From Phytophthora quininea (taxonomy: Eukaryota; Oomycota; Peronosporomycetes; Peronosporales; Peronosporaceae): DNA of 64,000 bases. The position numbers were made by a program, and so were the translations under genes. This document shows positions 57,102-64,000 of the stretch, one piece after another. Below the pieces are notes generated by a model. The model ran no database searches. It had not been told where the DNA came from and was given only the letters and a program-made list of their open reading frames with translations. Within the stretch, counting starts at the first letter, position 1. Each line of letters begins with the position of its first letter. The stretch covers positions 1 to 64,000 of the forward strand of contig JAAVTG010000725.1 in the NCBI GenBank assembly GCA_011947345.1, written 5' to 3'.

Positions 57102-58700
57102 ATGAAGATCTCCACTGCAGTCGCCGGCCTCGCTGCCGTCGCCGGACTCGCCAACGCCGGTCAGGACCAACCGTCCTGGCACAATCTCGCCATCTCCGCG
57201 CCGCACTATGGTCGATACCTCTACCGTACTGCTTCTGAGGAGCCATTCTTCTGGCAAGCCGACACGGCCTGGGAGCTGATGCACCGTCTCAACAAGACCT
57301 CCATCGACTTCTACCTACGTACCCGTGCCGAGCAGGGCTACAATGTGGTCCAGACGGTGGTGATCTCGGAGCTGAACGGCACGACCCGCGAGAACTTCTA
57401 CGGCGACCTGCCGATCAACGAGTCCGACCCGACCAAGCCCAACGAAGCCTACTTCGAGCTCGTCGACTGGACCGTCGATCTGGCTGCCAGCTACGGTATT
57501 TTGATCGCTCTAGTGCCCACATGGGGCATGTACGTCAACGGTGGCTGGCACAGCACGACCCCAATCTTCAACGAGTCGAACGCCTACGAGTGGGGCAAGT
57601 ACATCGGCGACCGCTACCCCGGTCTGCCCAAGATCCTCGGCGGTGACTCGAACGCGCTCTGGTCTTGGAACATGTCGGAGGTGCAGGCTGCGTACGCGGA
57701 GGACCCGGACCAGGATCTGCCGTCGCTTTTGGCCCCACTCGACGACACGTCGTCTGTGTGGGCGAGCATGCTCCACGGTCTCAAGGACTCGGAACGCGAG
57801 AAGGGATACGAGTCGATGGTGCTGTATCACCCGACCAATAGCTGGATTGTCAAGCCTGAGGTGACGCCGCTGCCCTACGGCCACATCATGCTGCAGAACG
57901 AGGAGGACCGTGTGTCGGTTGATGCGGTGCAGTCCGGCCACGCCACACCCGATCCGACCTCCAAGTTCACCCCCGTCGCTGGCTGGGACTCGACCAAGAA
58001 CTACGAGAACATTGCCGAGATGCGTGACAAGTTCACCGGTCCGGTGCTCGACCTGGAAAACCACTACGAAGGTGCTCACGACGGCTTCAACCTGGAGAAG
58101 CTCATCTGGAACGCTTCCCACATTCGTACCGGACTCTACCACGGCGTCTACGGTGGCGCCACCGGGTTCACGTACGGCTGCAACAGTGTCTGGCAAATGT
58201 ACGAACCGCGTGCTGACCTACTTAGCGACGCCAATTACTACGCGCCGCAGATCAACCAGAACGCCACCGGTTCATGGCGCAAGGACGTCAACTTGGAAGG
58301 AGCGTGGCAGATCCAGTACGTCACCCAGCCGCTGCAGAACTTGACCACCGCCGAGCTCGAGCAGCTGGAGCCCGCCCGCGAACTGCTCTCTAGCCCCAGC
58401 AACCACACCGGCAAGTCCGCCAACACATACGAGGGCACGCGGTACATTTCCGTGCTGGCCTCCAAGACTCGCGACCGCTACTACGCCTACGCCGGTCACG
58501 GCGACGAGTTCAGCCTGCAGCTGGATATCGGCGCGGGCGCTCGCAATGGCGCTGCTAAGTGGTTCAACCCGCGCGACGGCCAGTACTATGCCAACGCTAC
58601 GGTGAGTGTTCCGGAAACTGGTGACGCCACTCGTGTGGTCTTCACTCCTCCATCCAGCGGAGGCATTGACGAGGACTGGCTGCTCGTACTCGAGTTTTAG
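57102..58700 (+). CDS. Secreted DUF4038/GH140-like hydrolase, third copy
   Basis: An intact 532-residue frame and the best reference copy in the window. The signal peptide is MKISTAVAGLAAVAGLANA. Core motifs are FFWQADTAWELMHRLNKTS, VVISELNGTTRENFYGDLP, PTWGMYVNGGW, KILGGDSNALWSWNMSE, DAVQSGHATPDP, PVLDLENHYEGAHDG and GVYGGATGFTYGCNSVWQMYEP. The C-terminal small domain ends DEDWLLVLEF. At least six N-glycosylation sites. Extracellular; likely acts on plant wall glycans by family analogy (GH140 includes apiosidases), but the substrate is not known. Confidence 0.9.
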   Translation: MKISTAVAGLAAVAGLANAGQDQPSWHNLAISAPHYGRYLYRTASEEPFFWQADTAWELMHRLNKTSIDFYLRTRAEQGYNVVQTVVISELNGTTRENFYGDLPINESDPTKPNEAYFELVDWTVDLAASYGILIALVPTWGMYVNGGWHSTTPIFNESNAYEWGKYIGDRYPGLPKILGGDSNALWSWNMSEVQAAYAEDPDQDLPSLLAPLDDTSSVWASMLHGLKDSEREKGYESMVLYHPTNSWIVKPEVTPLPYGHIMLQNEEDRVSVDAVQSGHATPDPTSKFTPVAGWDSTKNYENIAEMRDKFTGPVLDLENHYEGAHDGFNLEKLIWNASHIRTGLYHGVYGGATGFTYGCNSVWQMYEPRADLLSDANYYAPQINQNATGSWRKDVNLEGAWQIQYVTQPLQNLTTAELEQLEPARELLSSPSNHTGKSANTYEGTRYISVLASKTRDRYYAYAGHGDEFSLQLDIGAGARNGAAKWFNPRDGQYYANATVSVPETGDATRVVFTPPSSGGIDEDWLLVLEF

Positions 58701-59462
58701 ATGGCCCTAGTATGTAGGGGATGTTGATACAAGAAGAAAAGTTATGTGAAATCTGGTAAAACCTTGCTGCTGGATTTCACGCATCACTGCAATAAGTGTC
58801 GCCAGGCACGTACAAGGTCTGCGGGCGAAGTGCTCGACAACTGCAGCGTCAGTTGAAGGCCGAGGGATAACGAATCCCTGCTTGCGAGGGTCAGCTCCCG
58901 TTAACAACACTTTAGCAATTCGCATGGATCTAATCGCGTTTCCATCCATGTGCTCTCTGGGCCAGCAAGCTGGCAACTTGCCAGTCGCAGCTAACGCGAT
59001 ATCATGCCAGGTGATACCACCGCTGGTGATAAATCGTTGCCGACAAGGTTTTGCCTCGCTGTCTACCAGCGAACACAACTACTAACGGCAATACCTTGCC
59101 ATGTTGGCACAGCAAATGCCTACGCTACAGTTTTGAGAGACTACTTGCTGTAATCTCCGATCACGTGTCGAGTTGAAGTCGTTGCCAGCTCAACGATCAG
59201 AGACTTTCACCATTTGCTTGGTGGATGAAGTGAACACTTTTCTCTCGCTCCGCCGGGTCTGTCCAAGCAGAAACGGTGCTCGATTGCGAGCAAACTACAA
59301 CTTGGAGTTGGTCTAAGCACCGGGTTTGTTCACTAATTGGTAAACTGCGTCTTTGCTCGCAAGTTGGTAAGCAGCGGGTGTTGCTGCGGGAACAGTGCGC
59401 TCTCGTTTTGCATTCCTGGATTGCCGAGTCCCGCCCCCGTCAATATCGTCAAGCGACTAACG
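58701..59462. other. Intergenic stretch between hydrolase copies
   Basis: No gene-like frame. Probably the terminator of the upstream copy and the promoter of the downstream one. Confidence 0.45.
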
Positions 59463-61063
59463 ATGAAGGTCTCCGCTGCAGTCGTCGGCCTCGCTGCCGT
59501 CGCCGGATTCGCCAACGCCGGTCAGGACCAACCGTCCTGGCACAATCTCGCCGTCTCCGCACCGCGCTACGGAAGATATCTCCACCGTACCGCCTCCGAG
59601 GAGCCCTTCTTCTGGCAAGCCGACACGGCCTGGGAACTGACTCACAAACTCAACAAGACCTCCATCGACTTCTACCTGCGCACCCGCGCCGAGCAAGGCT
59701 ACAACGTCGTCCAGACGGTGGTGATCTCGGAGCTTGACGGCACGACCCGCGAGAACTTCTACGGCGATCTCCCGTACAACAACTCGGACCTGACACAGCC
59801 AAATGAAAACTACTTTGAGCTGATCGACTGGACGGTGGATCTCGCTTCGAGCTACGGCATACTGATCGCTCTGGTGCCCACGTGGGGCCGCTGGGTGAAC
59901 GGTGGTTGGCACGGGGACGAAGCCTCCATCTTCAACGAGTCGACGGCGTACGAATGGGGTAAGTTCCTTGGTGACCGCTACCCCGGTCTACCGAAGATCG
60001 TCGGCGGAGACTCGAACTGCATTTGGTCCCGCAACATGTCGGCGGCAATGGGGGCGTACGCGACCGACACGGATCAGGACCCCGCAGCTCTGTTGGGTCC
60101 CATCGAGGACACGACGGACATCTGGGTGAGCATGCGCGCGGGTCTGGTCGACGCCGAGGCCGCCCACGGGGTCGAGTCGTTGATTCTCTTCCACCCCACC
60201 GCCGGCAACGTCGCCCACCCGGTGGCCACCCCGAAGCGATCGGCCACTTGATGCTGCCCAAGGAGGAGTACCGCGTGTCGATCAACGCCGTGCAGTCTGG
60301 CCACAACATTGCCAACGGCTCCAACGGCTTCACGCCGTACGCGGAATGGGACTCCCGCAAGAACTACGAGCTCATCGCCAAGATGCGCGACGCCTTCACC
60401 GGCCCGGTGCTCGACTTGGAGAACCACTACGAAGGCGCCAACATTGGCTTCAAGACGTACAACCCCATCTGGAACGCGTCGGAGGTGCGCACGGGACTCT
60501 ACCACGGCGTGTACGGCGGCGCCACCGGCTTCACCTACGGCGCCAACAGCGTCTGGCAAATGTACGAACCGGCCGCCGATCTGCTACATGATAGCGACTA
60601 CTACTCACCCTCGGCCAGCCAGAATGCATCGGGCTCGTGGCGCAGCGACATCTTCTTCGAAGGCGCGACGCAGGCCCAGTACGTCACCAAGCCGCTGCAG
60701 AATCTGTCGGCCGAGATCCTCGAGGACCTCGAGCCGGCTCGCGAGCTGCTAGCCAGCCCCACCAGCTATTCCGATTACTCGGTCAATGCGTTCGAGGGCA
60801 TGCGCTACATCTCGGTCTTGGCCACGCTGTCCCGCGACCGCTACTTTGTCTACACCGGCTACGGCGACGCCTTCAGTCTGCAGTTGAAGAGTGCCGCCGG
60901 TGCTCGGGTGGGCTCGGCCAAGTGGTTTAACCCTCGTGATGGAGAATTCTCCTCGAATTCGACAGTGAGCGTTCCTGAAAGCGGCAATGGCACTCGCGTC
61001 GACTTCACTCCTCCGTCCAGCGGCGGCGTCGACAACGATTGGCTGCTCGTGCTCGAGTTCTAG
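59463..61063 (+). CDS. Secreted DUF4038/GH140-like hydrolase, fourth copy
   Basis: The ATG at 59463 begins MKVSAAVVGLAAVAGFANA. The motifs are as in the family but diverged: PTWGRWVNGGWHGDE instead of the STTP loop, KIVGGDSNCIWSRNMSA, and LDLENHYEGANIGFKTYNP. A one-base loss in the C-run 60229-60232 splits the frame: it reads to AHPVATP, then continues in the -1 phase with EAIGHLMLPKEEYRVS to the stop at 61063, DNDWLLVLEF. This sublineage (with the 61474 copy) differs from the 23938/54443/57102 group. Confidence 0.87.
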
Positions 61064-61432
61064 GTTGTCTATGAGATTTTGACTTGGTAGCTCCTTCGTG
61101 CTGCGCAGGATCGATTTTGGTTTATCAGTAAAAACATATTCAACATATGCGTTTGGCAAGAACCCGATAATTACTTTTTTCCTTTTGTGTTGAAGAGATC
61201 AAATTCGGTCTGAAAGACTTAGTGCCTTCCTTCCAACTTCACCATACGCAGGGGATAACGAATCGAGGATGACCCCACTGCCAGTCGAATCTGTTTCAAC
61301 TGTTTATGCTTGACTTCAAGACATTCTACCAGCGGCAGTATTGATTAACTTAAGAAGCATAACCTGTGGTCTTCAAGCTCGCGGAACTTGAGTCCTTGGT
61401 CACGCAAACTAAGCCCACGCCAAACTCTTTTT

Positions 61433-61446
61433 TCATTTTTCAATTT
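61433..61446 (+). promoter_or_regulatory. Oomycete core promoter (perfect INR+FPR match)
   Basis: TCATTTTTCAATTT fits TCATTYYNCAWTTT at every position and lies 27 nt before the ATG of the fifth hydrolase copy. Confidence 0.7.
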
Positions 61447-62161
61447 AATCCGTCGACCAACAACGCACCTTCGATGAAGTTCTACACTGCCATCTTCGCT
61501 GGCTTCGCCACCATCGCCATCGCTGATCCGTCCTGGCACAATCTCGCCGTCTCCGCGCCGCGCTACGGAAGATATCTCCACCGTACCGCCTCCGAGGAGC
61601 CCTTCTTCTGGCAAGCCGACACGGCCTGGGAACTGACTCACAAACTCAACAAGACCTCCATCGACTTCTACCTGCGCACCCGCGCCGAACAAGGCTACAA
61701 CATCGTCCAGACGGTGGTGATCTCGGAGCTGAACGGCACGACCCGCGAGAACTTCTACGGCGATCTCCCGTACAACAACTCGGACCTGACACAGCCAAAT
61801 GAGAAGTACTTTGCGTTAATCGACTGGACTGTGGACCTGGCTTCGAGCTACGGCATTCTGATCGCTCTGGTGCCAGTTTGGGGCCGCTGGGTCACTGGGG
61901 GTTGGCACAACGACGAGGTCTCGATTTTTAATGAGTCGACTGCGTACGAATGGGGCAAGTACATTGGTGACCGCTACCTGGGTCTCCCAAAATTCTCGGC
62001 GGTGACACGAATTGCGTTTGGTCCAGCAACATGTCAGCAGCAATGTCTGCGTACTCGGCTGATACTACCGTCGACTCGTGGCCCCCGTCGAGGACTCGAC
62101 GACTATTTGGTCGAGCATGTTCACTGGAGTGAAGGAAGCCGAGACTGCCCGTGGATACGAA

Positions 62162-62173
62162 CCGTTAATCATG
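62162..62173. repeat. Left copy of the target-site duplication
   Basis: ccgttaatcatg, repeated at 63548-63559. MULEs usually make 9-bp duplications; nine of these twelve (ttaatcatg) are therefore the likely duplication and ccg may be coincidental. Confidence 0.8.
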
Positions 62174-62180
62174 GGCCAGT

Positions 62181-62240
62181 GCTACCGTCCAGGTTTCCGA
62201 TCCATGTTTGCTCCATGTATCAGGCCAGTTATCGTCCATG
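62181..62240 (+). repeat. MULE left terminal inverted repeat
   Basis: Begins gctaccgtccaggtttccga; exact reverse complement of 63484-63543 over 60 bases. Confidence 0.92.
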
Positions 62241-62510
62241 CATAGCATATATTTTAAATTACTTTCCACCGCTGCGTACACGATACATAATATGTATCAT
62301 TCTTGATATTGTCAAGAATGACTCGGAAGGAGGTTATGCTACAGGACATGTAGTAATGAGTACATGTCCTGGACTACTCTGCTAATATATACTGTATTCA
62401 CCTTCATTGAACGGTGGCTGCTGTATAATATGGAGTAGAAGACCAGCCAAAACGTAGTGTAGTGGAAAGAAGGCATGCTTGTATATTATCTAGCATAAAT
62501 CTTAGACCTC

Positions 62511-62975
62511 TTATCCAAATCGAATCATAGCATCAGCCTCGGTTGCGATAGCGTCATTATGAACACCTCGATTGCCGGTGTACGTTTTGTATTCTTGAGG
62601 ACCTACAGCGTGATTATGCTCGAACACACCATTCTTCACCTCAAGGAACCAGTGGTCGTCGAAATTCATCTGAACTACGAAGCGAAATGGACAGCCAGCG
62701 CTGCGCAAGAATCTCTTGGGCCTAATCCCAACTCCACGGTCTTTGACAGGCCACCCGTGAGTGCAGATATATGTCCGTTGATATACTTTCCAATCGGTAG
62801 GGACGTACATGACCTGTTTGCCTTGTTGAGCAGCTTTCGTCGACGCAAGTTTTTGTTACGAAGCCCACAATTCATTCTTTCGCTAACAGCAATAACTTGG
62901 TATGTTCTGGCTTGGTAATCTTTAAGATAATCAACCCAAGCGTCCCAACTATCGTGGCGTGAAGTGGGGGCGACT
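62511..62975 (-). CDS. MULE transposase N-terminal fragment (FAR1/FLYWCH-like domain)
   Basis: On the minus strand SWDAWVDYLKDYQARTYQV leads, after a one-base shift in an A-run near 62855, to QRTYICTHGWPVKDRGVG and SAGCPFRF.., ending in VFEHNHAVGPQEY. The C..H/C-H-N-H layout is the WRKY-GCM1-like zinc domain that precedes the catalytic core in MULE and FAR1 proteins and binds the element ends. The stop at 62511 follows directly; no DDE core is present. Confidence 0.65.
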
Positions 62976-63483
62976 ACCGGTAAGGAGCGCTGTGAATCTT
63001 CACCGTCCGTCGCGTTGTATTGCGAGGCGTTTTGATCTGTCCAAATGCAAAGGGTGAATGGGTGTTAGTTACCACACACGATGGACAGTCATTAAGACGC
63101 AGCATACCACGACTGCGTCGCTCTGCTCATTTTCCTCTGTGTTTCCCAGCGAACCAGTTCCTGTGAACTGTTCAGCCGGAATGCTTCCTCCATTTGCCAT
63201 GGAAATTGGCCTGTCAGGTGTAGCTCCACCTTCAACATGATCTTCTGCTACAGACGATACCTCCGCTTGCCGTCTTGGTTGCACAGGTAACAACATAGCG
63301 CAGCGAAGCGGTGCTGTGCAGCTCTTTGATGACTTCTGCCGGCAGAGGTGCTTGTGTTAGACTTCTTGATTCCAGGAATAAACGTAAAACTGACTGCCCA
63401 CGCAATCCATGGAGAAAAACTGGAGAGTCAAAATAAATACATGGAGGAACACTGGACGCGAAAGAAAAAGTATAGTTTTCATA

Positions 63484-63543
63484 CATGGACGATAACTGGC
63501 CTGATACATGGAGCAAACATGGATCGGAAACCTGGACGGTAGC
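63484..63543 (-). repeat. MULE right terminal inverted repeat
   Basis: Exact reverse complement of 62181-62240. Confidence 0.92.
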
Positions 63544-64000
63544 AGCGCCGTTAATCATGTTCCACCCCACCGCGGGCCGAGTCGTCCGACCGGTGATCAC
63601 CCCTACGCGTACGGGCATTTGATGCTGCCGACCGAAGAATTCCGCGTATCGATCGACGCAGTGCAATCGGGCCATGCTATTGCCGACCCCACCAACGGGT
63701 TCTCGCCGTATGTAACTGGGGATTCGACTCTGAACTACCAACTCATCGCAGAAATGCGCGACGCCTTCACCGGTCCTGTACTCGACCTTCAAAACCATTA
63801 CGAAGGCGCAACCGTCATTACAGGCGAGACTCTGGACCAGCCCATTTGGAATTCTTCGCAGGTGCGAACGGGGTTGCACCATGGCGTCTACGGAGATGCC
63901 GCCGGGTTCACTTACGGCTGCCACAGCGTCTGGCAGATGTACGAACCACGGGCTGATCTGCTGCGGGATATCGAGTACTACGCCCCTGTTTCCTATTTGA

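Larger units (their letters stand above)
62174..63547 (-). mobile_element. Non-autonomous Mutator-like element (MULE)
   Basis: A 1.37-kb insertion between direct repeats (62162-62173 and 63548-63559) with perfect 60-bp terminal inverted repeats (62181-62240 and 63484-63543). On the minus strand it codes for the N-terminal part of a MULE transposase only; the catalytic core is missing, so mobility would need enzyme from elsewhere. Identical inverted repeats and a clean duplication indicate recent insertion. Confidence 0.88.
61474..64000 (+). pseudogene. DUF4038/GH140-like hydrolase, fifth copy, split by a MULE (runs off window)
   Basis: The 5' half (61474-62173) starts MKFYTAIFAGFATIAIA and follows the family through PVWGRWVTGGWHNDE and GGDTNCVWSSNMSA to GYEPLIM, with one-base losses near 61988 and 62083. 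The 3' half resumes at about 63551 with LIMFHPTAGRVVRP, passes another shift near 63600, and continues through MLPTEEFRVSIDAVQSGHA and LDLQNHYEGATV to the window edge. Note LDLQN in place of LDLEN: the putative catalytic Glu is changed to Gln six residues before the HYEG Glu region. Between the halves is the MULE at 62174-63547. The gene is dead. Confidence 0.88.

Noticed and set aside
62174..63547. hAT or Harbinger identity for the insertion in the fifth hydrolase
   Set aside because: A 9-12 bp duplication, long 60-bp inverted repeats and a FAR1/FLYWCH-like domain fit MULE better than hAT (8 bp, short ends) or Harbinger (3 bp).
1..64000. CRISPR arrays, rRNA or tRNA genes
   Set aside because: No regular spacer-repeat pattern and no rRNA-like sequence seen; tRNAs were not systematically searchable by eye, so none is claimed.

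Overview
This looks like nuclear DNA of an oomycete, most likely a Phytophthora-like plant pathogen. Supporting signs are intron-poor genes packed close together, short GT-AG introns (51-73 bp), start sites preceded by the oomycete initiator motif (YCATTYY, sometimes followed by an AWTTT block), a bZIP factor with the RANQARYR-type basic region, a tandem two-domain phosphagen kinase, a trypsin-like glucanase-inhibitor-type protein, and Gypsy, Harbinger, pogo, Helitron and MULE debris. None of this fixes the species.

Layout. 1-1222 (minus) is the start of a cyclic-nucleotide-binding K+ channel gene that leaves the window. 1767-7284 is a young chromodomain Ty3/Gypsy element, complete with LTRs and a 5-bp target duplication. 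About 7.3-22 kb is gene-poor and holds a Helitron helicase remnant, a pogo-type transposase, a broken EME1 copy and a Harbinger remnant. 22.2-23.8 kb is EME1, the partner of the MUS81 junction nuclease. 23.9-25.5 kb is a secreted DUF4038/GH140-like hydrolase. 26.0-34.1 kb is one very large gene with four successive S1-S6 plus cyclic-nucleotide-binding modules, i.e. a whole pseudo-tetrameric channel in one chain. It meets tail to tail (24-nt gap) a sphingosine-kinase-like gene whose nucleotide-binding and catalytic motifs are lost; a normal sphingosine kinase lies at 43.2-44.9 kb. Between them are a serine-protease remnant, a secreted single-pass surface protein and two coiled-coil genes. 45-49.5 kb has a myristoylatable EF-hand protein and a CPA2-type K+/H+ antiporter; 49.8-52.1 kb the phosphagen kinase; 53.4-54.3 kb a bZIP factor. 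54.4-64 kb is a cluster of four more DUF4038 hydrolases, the last split by a MULE with perfect 60-bp inverted repeats.

A technical point affects the whole annotation. Many conserved genes here are interrupted by single-base losses, nearly all in or next to short homopolymers and nearly all in the same direction, with no in-frame stops once the phase is followed. I read most of these as consensus errors of the assembly rather than gene death, so several genes are given as one span although the raw frames are broken.

Functionally the window mixes signalling and ion handling (channels, sphingosine kinases, EF-hand protein, antiporter, phosphagen kinase) with secreted host- or cell-wall-directed proteins (DUF4038 hydrolases, protease-like protein, surface ectodomain protein). 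I see no operon-like logic. Tandem and dispersed duplication (five hydrolases, two sphingosine kinases, two channels, one and a fragment of EME1) is the main organising theme.
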